DNA of 64,000 bases from Romboutsia sedimentorum (GTDB taxonomy: Bacteria; Bacillota; Clostridia; Peptostreptococcales; Peptostreptococcaceae), in the NCBI RefSeq assembly GCF_030131845.1, contig NZ_JASKYM010000001.1, positions 1 through 64,000 on the forward strand. The letters run 5' to 3'. Both the position numbers and the translations under genes were made by a program. Below, in pieces: positions 54,040-62,254 of this stretch (within the stretch, counting starts at the first letter, position 1; the number at the start of each line of letters is the position of its first letter). The notes beneath the pieces were generated by a model. It saw nothing but the letters and a program-made list of their open reading frames with translations, made no database searches and was not told the origin of the DNA.

Positions 54040-54221
54040 ACTTTATTCCTCCTAAAAAGATATATTATTAGTTTATTCATAAATACATTTTTAGTGTAGG
54101 TACTATTTTTAAAATGTATTGAAATATGACCCAAATAGTAACCTATATTCTAAATTATCCATAGGTTACTATGTGGTTATTTATTTTATTGATGTAACTA
54201 TTATTAATGGGAGGTATTGTT

Positions 54222-54761
54222 GTGAGAGATGTAGATTTAAAGTTTATAGAACCAGAAGATGTTTTTCAAACTATAGAAAAATGTGATAATAAGAAGCTTA
54301 AAATAAGTTATTGCTCACTAACATTAAATGGAAAGTGTATGAATAGTAAAAATGCAATTATCAAAATAAATAAAATCCATAGAAATTGTGGATTTGTAGA
54401 AGGCGTGATTCTAAAAGATAATGAACCACTTGAAAATATAATATTAAAGTCTAGCCAAATATTAAGTCTAGAATGTGTTAAAGGTAGTCAAAAGCCTGAC
54501 AAACCATCTATTTTTGAAATCATAAAAAATTGCAATGGACTAATTCGCATAACGCAATGTACAAAATTGGAAAAGGGTATATGTAAAGATAGTAAAACAT
54601 TTAACTTTATGGTTACTCAGATTGATGAAAAAAATAAAAATATAAAAGGATATAGAATAAAGAGCAATGGCCAACCTGAGTATATGGTTCTTGATAGTAG
54701 CACAATATTAAAAGTAGAATGTTTATCCCCTAGAGAGGCTTTTAACATGTCTTTTAAATAA
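54222..54761 (+). CDS. Protein with two repeated ~75-residue domains, unknown function
   Basis: A 179-residue protein made of two related halves. FQTIEKCDNKKLKISYC...GKCMNSK...ILKSSQILSLEC aligns with FEIIKNCNGLIRITQC...GICKDSK...VLDSSTILKVEC, with three cysteines in equivalent positions in each half. The start is GTG 54222 because GGGAGG lies 7 nt upstream; an ATG at 54207 overlaps that site. No signal peptide, so probably cytoplasmic; the paired cysteines may bind metal. It has its own terminator. Family not recognised. Confidence 0.65.
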   Translation: MRDVDLKFIEPEDVFQTIEKCDNKKLKISYCSLTLNGKCMNSKNAIIKINKIHRNCGFVEGVILKDNEPLENIILKSSQILSLECVKGSQKPDKPSIFEIIKNCNGLIRITQCTKLEKGICKDSKTFNFMVTQIDEKNKNIKGYRIKSNGQPEYMVLDSSTILKVECLSPREAFNMSFK

Positions 54762-54765
54762 AGCC

Positions 54766-54812
54766 TATAAAAGTAAAACGCTCTTATTTAGTAATTGCGT
54801 TTTACTTTTATA
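54766..54812. terminator. Bidirectional terminator
   Basis: TATAAAAGTAAAACGC and GCGTTTTACTTTTATA (16 bp, perfect) with a 15-nt loop between converging genes. Confidence 0.9.
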
Positions 54813-54817
54813 TATTT

Positions 54818-55306
54818 TTAATTTTTATTCTCTTGTTCTGATAATTCATCTGACTTATATTTTTTTTCTAAACTTAGCGATAATATATCCTTCATAGATA
54901 AAATTAAGTCTTTTTTGAATTTTTCATTTTCATCTTGTCTATTTTTTCTTTCTAACTTTATTTCATGCTTAATGCTTATTAAGTTTTCATCAACACTAAT
55001 TAAATGCATTTTTAAATTTTGTAAATCTTGTTTTATATCTTCTCTATATAATTTCAAATTAATAAATTTATTATATTCATCATTTACATCTTTTTGAACT
55101 TTATTTAAATTATTTATACTCTCTACCAAGCATACTGATTTTCGTGTTAAATCTTCAACTTTAGTTAACTCATAGACTTCTGACATTGATATATCTAATT
55201 TTTCTAAAACACTTTCAAGCCCCATTAGGGCACTAGTTAACTTTTCTGTTTCTTCTAAACTTTTCTCAAATCGACTTATTAAATTTACTATATTATTTTC
55301 ATTCAT
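54818..55306 (-). CDS. Coiled-coil protein, partner of the helicase gene
   Basis: A 162-residue, almost wholly helical protein with heptad-like patterns throughout (ETEKLTSALMGLESVLEKL, VQKDVNDEYNKFINLKLYREDI, LISIKHEIKLERKNRQDENEKFKKDL) and an acidic/charged end. No membrane segment. ATG 55306 is preferred, about 7 nt after AGGTG; this site overlaps the stop of the upstream helicase gene, so the two are translationally coupled. It probably oligomerises or tethers the helicase. Family not recognised. Confidence 0.65.
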   Translation of the reverse strand: MNENNIVNLISRFEKSLEETEKLTSALMGLESVLEKLDISMSEVYELTKVEDLTRKSVCLVESINNLNKVQKDVNDEYNKFINLKLYREDIKQDLQNLKMHLISVDENLISIKHEIKLERKNRQDENEKFKKDLILSMKDILSLSLEKKYKSDELSEQENKN

Positions 55307-55315
55307 ATTCATCAC

Positions 55316-57880
55316 CTAATTTTCATATCTTTTCTTTAAAATTTTTAGTGTCTCATTTATATAATCTATATTTTGCTTATTCTTATTTATTTTAGTTTCT
55401 ATATGATTTTCGTATAAGTGGTAAAACTGTTTAGTCCATAACTCCTTAGTGTCTTTTTGAAATGCTATTTGCACCGGATCTACTCCTAGTTCTTTAAATT
55501 CACTTATTATTAATTCATATGGTTTATTGCTAAGTACATAGCATTTAAGTAGTTTTGTATAGTTTTCAACTTCTATATAACATTCACTAGCAAGAATATA
55601 TTCTTTTAACTTTAATAACTTAGCACCTGCCTCAGAGTATTTGCCCTTTTCTTTTAATAATAGTGCTTCACACCTTTTTATGCAGTGACTTATATTTTTA
55701 GATTTAGATTTTTTATATTGAAATATTGCTTGTTCATATTTTTCTTTAGACTCTAAATATTGACCCTCTTTAAAATAATCATCATCATCTGATACATAAT
55801 CAAACTTTAGTTCATTTTCATTAAATGTATTTATGTTTTGTATATGTTCTTTTATTTCTTCATATAAAGTTAAATCATCTTCGTCTTCATAAAAGCAAAT
55901 ATATTCTCTAGCTCTAGTCACAGCAACATATAGCATATTAAAATAGTATCTATATAAAGAATGATTATCATATATTATACCATTAAAAATGTCATTCCAT
56001 TTTTCTTTATACTTAGATACTATATTTAAACATATAATATAATCTTTTTCTATTCCTTTAATTTCACTTAATGTAAATACCGACTCTTCTATACCATATT
56101 CATGTTTCAATTGTACTTTATCTCCCTCATCACAAACTAATATTGCAACGTAGTGCCTATCTTTTACCATTTCTAAAAGTTTCCTTTTACTATATTCACA
56201 TTGATTTAATAGAAATGGCTTACTAGTACTTTCCCTTATTGATTTTTCTATACAATCGTTTCTTTTATTTTTATAAAGCTTTTCTATTCTTAAGTTTGCA
56301 ATCTTATTGGATAAATCAACTATATCACTACAGCTTCTATAATTAATCTCTAGTACCTTTTTATAAAATTTATCGTAAGCATTGCTAAAGAATAAGCTTT
56401 CTATACGAGTAGTATTAAAAAATGTAGGATTTATAGTTTGATTGAAATCTCCACTAAATAAAATATTCAAAGGATTATTTACTAACTTATACATAAGGTA
56501 TATTTGTATTTCTGTTAAGTCTTGAATTTCATCGATCAAAATAAAATCATATTTTTTTATTTTGCTATCTTTTAAACTTTTCAATACAATTCTAGTTACA
56601 TCATTTTCGTCGTATAAGTTATTTTTAGCTAGCCACTCTTGATATTTAAAAGCTATATCATAAATAATAGTTCTATCACCTTTGCTATAAATAGAGTATT
56701 CATTTGGTAAATTTAAGTAAATATTCTTGTCTATTAGTTTTTGGCTTATTATTTCTTCTTCTATTTTTATTTGCATTTTCTCTAAATCATAAAAAATGTT
56801 AAGCTTATTTTCTATTTTATTATCTTTCAAAATTTTCTTAATTATATCTACATTAGTATTTAAGCTAAATACGTGATTATTAAATGTTGCAAATTCTTTA
56901 TTTTGTAAGTACTCTAAAGTATCTATACAATATTCAGTTTTTTTAAATTCAATATACGGCATCCAATTTATTCCTACTAATCCTTTTATGATACCTCTTA
57001 TTTCTTTATATATATCAAAAACATCTATAGATAATTGCTTTACTTTACTATTTCTATTTGCACTATCATAGAACCAATTCTTAAAGTCCGAGAATTTTAT
57101 TGGTCTTATTTTATTAGAACTATTATATAAATATTTACTTAAATAATTAAAATTTACATCGCTATTAAAATCAGATTTACCATTTTGTGAGCATATGTAT
57201 TCAAACATTAATTTTATTTCATTCATCAAAAGTTTAGAATATGTAAAGTATCCAATATTAATAGTTTGACCTTTATATAAAGAATAGATTTTATTTACAC
57301 CCACTGTAGTTTTACCACTACCTGCACTTCCAAATAAAAATAGTGGATTTAAATTTGGTCTTAAACATTCTTCTTGCTCTTCATTAAGATAATAAATAGC
57401 ATTTTTTTCATCTTCTTTTATAAGCTTTAATAATGTTTTATTATCTACTATACGAGTTATAACTTCATTTGGACTATAGGAATAAGTTTTGTAATTTTTA
57501 TCTATTAGCTCTTCAAATATTTCATCTTTATCTATGTTAAAATAGCTTACATTTATTTTTAGATGCTTCGCTCTCTTTATTTGATTATCATGATTGCAGT
57601 AATCAAGTATTATTAATGAATTTTCAACTTTAAACGAGTCTCTAATATTAACTACTTTAGATGCAAAAGTAAAAAGAACTCTATTAGATATATCTACTCT
57701 AAATTTAAATATTTTATCGTTTCCTTTTATTTTTCTTACTGAATAGCTATTTGGTATATTTTTAATTTCATTATTATTTTTTTGTAATTCATTTATAAAT
57801 GAATCTACCTTTTCTAGTATAATTCCTTTTTTTTCTTTAGGTAAATTTTTCATAAAAATTTCTGTTATAAGTATTTTCAT
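55316..57880 (-). CDS. SF1 (UvrD-like) helicase with N-terminal RelE-like domain
   Basis: An 854-residue fusion. Residues 1-85 resemble RelE/ParE toxins (FMKNLPKEKKGIILEKVDSFINELQ, then SVRKIKGNDKIFKFRVDISNRVLFTF). The superfamily 1 core has Walker A GSAGSGKTT (184-192), Walker B FILIDEIQDL (D450, E451), motif III GDFNQT, motif IV INYRS (512-516), motif V TLSEIKGIEKDYI and motif VI VAVTRAR (652-658). Residues 700-800 contain TPR-like repeats (YLESKEKYEQAIFQYKKSK). It is coupled to a downstream coiled-coil gene. The layout suggests RNA or DNA surveillance or phage defence; function is inferred. No nuclease domain is seen. Confidence 0.82.
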   Translation of the reverse strand: MKILITEIFMKNLPKEKKGIILEKVDSFINELQKNNNEIKNIPNSYSVRKIKGNDKIFKFRVDISNRVLFTFASKVVNIRDSFKVENSLIILDYCNHDNQIKRAKHLKINVSYFNIDKDEIFEELIDKNYKTYSYSPNEVITRIVDNKTLLKLIKEDEKNAIYYLNEEQEECLRPNLNPLFLFGSAGSGKTTVGVNKIYSLYKGQTINIGYFTYSKLLMNEIKLMFEYICSQNGKSDFNSDVNFNYLSKYLYNSSNKIRPIKFSDFKNWFYDSANRNSKVKQLSIDVFDIYKEIRGIIKGLVGINWMPYIEFKKTEYCIDTLEYLQNKEFATFNNHVFSLNTNVDIIKKILKDNKIENKLNIFYDLEKMQIKIEEEIISQKLIDKNIYLNLPNEYSIYSKGDRTIIYDIAFKYQEWLAKNNLYDENDVTRIVLKSLKDSKIKKYDFILIDEIQDLTEIQIYLMYKLVNNPLNILFSGDFNQTINPTFFNTTRIESLFFSNAYDKFYKKVLEINYRSCSDIVDLSNKIANLRIEKLYKNKRNDCIEKSIRESTSKPFLLNQCEYSKRKLLEMVKDRHYVAILVCDEGDKVQLKHEYGIEESVFTLSEIKGIEKDYIICLNIVSKYKEKWNDIFNGIIYDNHSLYRYYFNMLYVAVTRAREYICFYEDEDDLTLYEEIKEHIQNINTFNENELKFDYVSDDDDYFKEGQYLESKEKYEQAIFQYKKSKSKNISHCIKRCEALLLKEKGKYSEAGAKLLKLKEYILASECYIEVENYTKLLKCYVLSNKPYELIISEFKELGVDPVQIAFQKDTKELWTKQFYHLYENHIETKINKNKQNIDYINETLKILKKRYEN

Positions 57881-57992
57881 ATTTTTATTCTTTAGAAGAT
57901 AAGATTTTATATAATAAATAAGTATTAGTATATATGTTAATAATCATATCTTTTTCTCCTTTGCCTGTGCTCTATACATTGATATTATTTAT

Positions 57993-58931
57993 CTATAATA
58001 CATCTTTTATAACCCTTAATGCATTTTTGTACATAATCTTTTCTATATCGTCTTCTTTAAACCCATTTTTATAAAGAACATCTTGAAGCTTATATATTTG
58101 ACCTATATTTTCTATTTCTACCTTATTAGAAATTCCATCAAAATCAGAACCTATAGATACAATATCTATACCACCAATGTTAACTATATGTTTAATATGA
58201 GTTACTATATCTTGTACTGTTGGTATATCGTTATTGCCTAAGAAAAAATTACAAAAATTCAAGCCCATAACGCCTCCACTGTTTGCTAAAATTTTTATCA
58301 TATCATCAGTTAAATTTCTACTAACATCCTTTATACTCCTCGCATTTGAATGTGAAGCTATAAAAGGCTTTTTAGAAATTTTAGCTATATTATAAAAACC
58401 ACCATCATTTAAATGAGATACATCTATTAACATACCTAATTCATTCATATATCGTACAACTTCCAAACCAAAAGGTTTTAATTTATTAATTTCACATCCC
58501 TTTTGATTATGAGAATACCCTATTTCATTCTCATAATTCCACGTCAAAGTTATTAACCTTACTCCTTTTTCATACACTTTATATAGGTTTTCAATACTTC
58601 CATTAAGTGCCCCACCTTCTTCTATTGAAAGAATTGCTGATACTTTATTTTGTTTAGTATTTAAAAGTATTTCTTCATAATTTCTAGCTAGAGCGATTTT
58701 ATCTTTGTTATTATTTAGTTCATCAAAAAACTTATTTGCCATAGTTTCAAATCTATTGAATGGATCTTTTTTATAGTTATTTAAGTCAAAATATAGAGCA
58801 AATATTTGCGCTATAGAATTAGCTTTTTGTAATTTTTGTATATCTATCGAAAAATCATTATTGTATAAATTTGATTTAGGTTTATTCATTAGTAAATCAA
58901 TTGTATCGCAATGTAAATCTATTAGTTGCAT
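57993..58931 (-). CDS. Membrane dipeptidase, M19 family
   Basis: A 312-residue renal-dipeptidase-like M19 metallopeptidase. Metal ligands are visible: H8 and D10 (LIDLHCDTID), the bridging Glu in LSIEEGGAL near 125, and His in KPFIASHSNARSI near 195; GIGSDFDG follows as SIGSDFDGIS near 270. It hydrolyses dipeptides, often with D-residues. GGAGAT precedes the ATG. No signal peptide, so it is cytoplasmic here. It interrupts the two accessory nuclease/helicase units and is probably unrelated to them. Confidence 0.92.
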   Translation of the reverse strand: MQLIDLHCDTIDLLMNKPKSNLYNNDFSIDIQKLQKANSIAQIFALYFDLNNYKKDPFNRFETMANKFFDELNNNKDKIALARNYEEILLNTKQNKVSAILSIEEGGALNGSIENLYKVYEKGVRLITLTWNYENEIGYSHNQKGCEINKLKPFGLEVVRYMNELGMLIDVSHLNDGGFYNIAKISKKPFIASHSNARSIKDVSRNLTDDMIKILANSGGVMGLNFCNFFLGNNDIPTVQDIVTHIKHIVNIGGIDIVSIGSDFDGISNKVEIENIGQIYKLQDVLYKNGFKEDDIEKIMYKNALRVIKDVL

Positions 58932-59045
58932 TTTAACATCTCCTTTTATTAAAATTATATCATATATTGTATTTTTACTTGTTGTATTGATTTTTGTTTA
59001 CTTAATTATTTTGTATTTTTGATAAGTGTTTTATTCCTACTGGGT

Positions 59046-59105
59046 AATAATTGTTTTTAGTAAAAAAAGTAGTGTAGAATGCTTTTTTTACTAAAAACAA
59101 TTATT
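59046..59105. terminator. 24-bp perfect-stem terminator
   Basis: Arms 59046-59069 and 59082-59105 pair exactly (AATAATTGTTTTTAGT...), with a 12-nt loop. It terminates the TOPRIM gene on the reverse strand and overlaps its stop. Confidence 0.92.
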
Positions 59106-59868
59106 ATATAATATCTATGATAAAATCATAAAATTTCTTTATAGCAGGACTATATTCCATACTTTCTTCACTAATCCAATTGTCGTATCTTATAGATGTC
59201 TGGTTAGCTCCACCAGGCTGAAATACATTAGCTATGCATCCCACTTTCACCTTATTTTCACTAGACCTACTCCAATTGTATTTATATCTATCATCTATCT
59301 TTTGCATATATTCATCTACATTCTTTAGTAAATCACTGTAAACTATGTTTGCACCTTCAAGTAAAAGATTTTCTAAAGTACCTTTAGATTTATTATTTGG
59401 AAAAAAATAATTATGCAAAGGTATAATTTCACCCCTTACTCTACAATGTCCTATTAGAAAATCCTTTTTATTAACAATCCTGTCTTTATTATATTTTTTA
59501 AATTTTTCATCAAAAGCTTCTTTAAATTCATATTCATCTGCATCAAATATTGCACAAATCCCATTTATTTGCTTCAGCTCAATTTTATTCATATTGCTTA
59601 AATACAGATCAATATCCGTCAATATGTTTGTAGCTCCATTTGATGATACTATTACTATACATAAGTCATTTTTCAAAAAATATGCTGGTATATGTATATG
59701 CCTATCTAGTCTGTCATTTATAAAAGGATAATTTCTTGGCACTCTTATTTTCCATATTTCTGGCAACTGGTTTATATTTTTAGCTTCTATATACTTATTA
59801 AGTAGCAATACTCTAGCTACACAATTTACATCATGGATACCTTCTACAAAGAATATAAAACTTTTCAC
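59104..59868 (-). CDS. TOPRIM-like (DUF3226-type) protein, partner of AAA ATPase
   Basis: A 254-residue protein with TOPRIM-type motifs: FFVEGIHDV (catalytic Glu, residue 9), CAIFDADEYE (DxD, D109 and D111) and GTLENLLL (Glu 166). The middle is alpha/beta. This is the arrangement of DUF3226 and related proteins that pair with AAA ATPases, like the TOPRIM half of OLD-family nucleases or AriB in PARIS. Its first base overlaps the last base of the ATPase gene (59868). It likely forms a nuclease or effector with the ATPase. Family number is recalled and should be tested. Confidence 0.72.
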   Translation of the reverse strand: MKSFIFFVEGIHDVNCVARVLLLNKYIEAKNINQLPEIWKIRVPRNYPFINDRLDRHIHIPAYFLKNDLCIVIVSSNGATNILTDIDLYLSNMNKIELKQINGICAIFDADEYEFKEAFDEKFKKYNKDRIVNKKDFLIGHCRVRGEIIPLHNYFFPNNKSKGTLENLLLEGANIVYSDLLKNVDEYMQKIDDRYKYNWSRSSENKVKVGCIANVFQPGGANQTSIRYDNWISEESMEYSPAIKKFYDFIIDII

Positions 59869-60869
59869 TATCTCACATCCTGACCTAGTAAAGTTCTTAT
59901 CTCTTTCAACTTGTTACCTGAAAATTTGGTTCCATATACTTTTTCTTCATAGAGTTCTACTCTAAAACAAGATAGTATGTCTATTTCATCCTCTAAAGCT
60001 ATTATCATACCGTCTATTGCTTCTAAACTATGTGTTGTACATATAAGTTGAACCTCAAATTCCTCACATGCATCTATAAACCATTTAAAAACTTCATTTA
60101 TCATATTTTTGTGTATTGCAGTTTCTATCTCGTCAACTAAAAGTATTCCTCCTTTAGCACTAATAACAGCTGATGCTAATGTCAAAACCTTTTTTATGCT
60201 ATCTCCAAAACTAAATAAAGGCATAAACCCGTATCTCTTATGGTTTATATATGTAGTCTGAGGATTCTCTTTGTTATTAGTATATAAAACTTTAAAGTCT
60301 AATATATTAGAATCAAACATTTGTAATAAATTCATTATTTTATCTTTATCACTTTCTCTTATATTTTCTATAGTTTTATTAATAAGACCATCTTTAAAAT
60401 GATCATATGGAGTTATATATATAATTTTTATAATATCATAACTACTACTATCTCTAATAACTTGACTTTGTTTAAAAACCATATCTTTTTTTATTAATTT
60501 TTCATCGTCTAACTTTATACTTAAATTACCTTTAAATATTTCTTTGTCTAATTTTCCATCTATCTTTAATTGTCTATTTAATCCGTTAATAGTTGAATTT
60601 ATTTGTATACTCTTTGAAACCTCTTGTTCTTTTGGAAATATTTCTAGAAATAATTCAAATCTTGTTGGGTAGGTAGTGTCTCTTCTTGATATGTGCTTTA
60701 GCATAGTTTTCATGCTATCTTGGCTTTGAAGTAATGATATTGCTTCTAACAATGAGGTTTTTCCACTGTTGTTATTTCCTACTATTATATTTATATTTGA
60801 TAAATCTTTTAGCTCTAAATTTTCTATTCCTTTAAAATGTTTTATATTTAAATAACTTAAGTAATTCAT
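59868..60869 (-). CDS. AAA (OLD-like/ABC-type) ATPase
   Basis: A 333-residue ATPase of the OLD/RecF-like AAA_15/21 group. The N-terminal NIKHFKGIENLELKDLSNINIIVGNNNSGKTSLLEAISLL holds Walker A (31-38). A signature-like segment MPLFSFGDSIKKVLTLASAVI precedes Walker B (ILLVDEIET, D246 and E247) and the H-switch CTTHSLEAI (near 280). It ends without a TOPRIM domain, which is supplied by the overlapping downstream gene. The pair resembles two-gene anti-phage systems such as PARIS. An IS30 relic lies just upstream. Specific activity is inferred. Confidence 0.82.
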   Translation of the reverse strand: MNYLSYLNIKHFKGIENLELKDLSNINIIVGNNNSGKTSLLEAISLLQSQDSMKTMLKHISRRDTTYPTRFELFLEIFPKEQEVSKSIQINSTINGLNRQLKIDGKLDKEIFKGNLSIKLDDEKLIKKDMVFKQSQVIRDSSSYDIIKIIYITPYDHFKDGLINKTIENIRESDKDKIMNLLQMFDSNILDFKVLYTNNKENPQTTYINHKRYGFMPLFSFGDSIKKVLTLASAVISAKGGILLVDEIETAIHKNMINEVFKWFIDACEEFEVQLICTTHSLEAIDGMIIALEDEIDILSCFRVELYEEKVYGTKFSGNKLKEIRTLLGQDVR

Positions 60870-60957
60870 ACCACCACTTCTTTCATTTATTATATATTTA
60901 AGTATATAATTTAAAAGTAATTAATATAACTTTTCTTTAATTATTTACTTTTTTATA

Positions 60958-61075
60958 ACTTAGATTGTACATGTGATAATGGAAAAGAATTTTCTAAGTT
61001 TAAGCAGATAGAGGAGGTAATAAAAATACAAATGTTATTCTTAGACAGTACTTTGCAAAAGGGTTAATTTTACAA
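60958..61075 (+). pseudogene. IS30-family transposase relic
   Basis: The plus strand reads LDCTCDNGKEFSKFKQIEEV, matching the DDE-region motif (TxDNGKEFA.H..IE) of IS30 transposases, and after a gap RQYFAKGLIL in another frame, matching the IRQYFPKG motif further on. The intervening residues are deleted. The element is dead; no terminal repeats were recognised. Confidence 0.72.
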
Positions 61076-61084
61076 TTCAAGTAA

Positions 61085-61131
61085 AAACAAGGACATATTG
61101 ATAATTTCGTCAATATGGTCCTTGTTTAATT
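61085..61131. terminator. Hairpin terminator
   Basis: AAACAAGGAC and GTCCTTGTTT extend into a stem of about 17 bp with one mismatch and TTTT runs on the plus strand. It lies at the 3' end of the DeoR gene. Confidence 0.82.
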
Positions 61132-61153
61132 TTAACTACGTATGTATCCTTTG

Positions 61154-61924
61154 TTATTTAGATATAATTAATTCTAAGTCATACTCTCTTAATTTGTTCA
61201 ATATATTACTATCAGAGATTTCACTTGTAACTATACCTGTAAAATCTCCTATTTCTGAAAATTTATAATTCCCATCTCTGTTAAATTTATTAATTTCATT
61301 TAGTATATAACAACTTTTACTCGACTTTAATACAGTCATTTTAGTAATACCATCTTCTACTCCACATGTGGATACACTATTTTCATATACATCTATACCA
61401 ACGACCCCTAAAAACGCAATATCAAATTTAAATCTATTTATTAAATCTATAGAAAATGCTCCTATAAACCCATCTTTACATTTACTAAATGTACCTCCTA
61501 TAAATATTAATTTTATATTACAATCAGTTGCAAATATTTGCATAATCTCTATCATATTTGTAACTACAGTTATAGATAAATTCTTTTTTAAAATAACCTT
61601 TGCTAATTCAATATTTATAGTTGATATCCCTAAAAAAACTGTATAGTTATCTTTTATAAGTGGCTCTGCATTTTTAGCTATCTTTTTCTTTTCTTCTAAA
61701 TCTACACTTTTTCTATAATCTATATGTACATTATGAACATTTTGTCTAATTAGAACAGCTCCTCCATATGTACGTTTTAATAAACCTTTTTTTTCAAGAG
61801 AAGTTAAATCTTTTCGTATGCAATCTTCTGTTACATTAAAATCCTCGCTTAAAGTCTTAACCCTTACTTTCCCATATTGATTTATTTTTAAAATTATTCT
61901 TTCATGCCTTTCTTCAACAAACAT
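61154..61924 (-). CDS. DeoR/GlpR family transcriptional regulator
   Basis: A 256-residue DeoR-type repressor. The N-terminal helix-turn-helix (ERHERIILKINQYGKVRVKTLSEDFNVTEDCIRKDLTSLEKKGLLKRTYGGAVL) is followed by a DeoRC sugar-phosphate sensor domain with VFLGISTINIELAKVI, VVTNMIEIM, IFIGGTFSK and DIAFLGVVGID. I chose ATG 61924 because AAGGAGGG lies 4 nt upstream; an earlier in-frame start would add 26 low-complexity residues. No carbohydrate operon is adjacent, so its target is unknown; the inverted repeat upstream is a possible operator. Confidence 0.88.
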   Translation of the reverse strand: MFVEERHERIILKINQYGKVRVKTLSEDFNVTEDCIRKDLTSLEKKGLLKRTYGGAVLIRQNVHNVHIDYRKSVDLEEKKKIAKNAEPLIKDNYTVFLGISTINIELAKVILKKNLSITVVTNMIEIMQIFATDCNIKLIFIGGTFSKCKDGFIGAFSIDLINRFKFDIAFLGVVGIDVYENSVSTCGVEDGITKMTVLKSSKSCYILNEINKFNRDGNYKFSEIGDFTGIVTSEISDSNILNKLREYDLELIISK

Positions 61925-62118
61925 AACACCCTCCTTATATTGCAATTGATCTTTACTTACTATTACATGAAGTAAATTATTATTATTATTAGATATTATC
62001 ATATAATTAATCAGCTGTAATAATATTATTATTATTTATTATTGTTTTAATCATTTTCTCTATTTATTTTTATTGTTTTTTATTGATTATTATTGATTTT
62101 ATTCCTAATTAATAATAT

Positions 62119-62192
62119 AATAATGTTAAAATATATAAAATAGCGTTATAAGGTAATGCTTAGCGTTATGTTTTATATATTTTAACATTATT
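62119..62192. repeat. 22-bp inverted repeat with direct repeats in the loop
   Basis: Arms 62119-62140 and 62171-62192 are perfectly complementary (22 bp). The 30-nt loop has TAGCGTTAT twice (62141-62149, 62161-62169), and AGCGTTAT/GTAATGCT can itself pair. It lies in the 330-bp spacer before the DeoR gene, about 195 bp from its start. Confidence 0.9.
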
Positions 62193-62208
62193 AAAATTTT
62201 AACTTCAT

Positions 62209-62241
62209 AAAAAAAGGCAGGTATCTCAACCTGTCTTTTGT
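62209..62241 (-). terminator. Terminator of metT
   Basis: Read on the reverse strand, AAAAGACAGGT and ACCTGCCTTTTTTT form a hairpin just after the transporter stop. Confidence 0.9.
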
Positions 62242-62254
62242 TTATGAAATTATG

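Noticed and set aside
61024-61066. Tiny ORF after a GAGGAGG-like site
   Set aside because: The ribosome-site-like bases are part of the IS30 transposase relic coding sequence.
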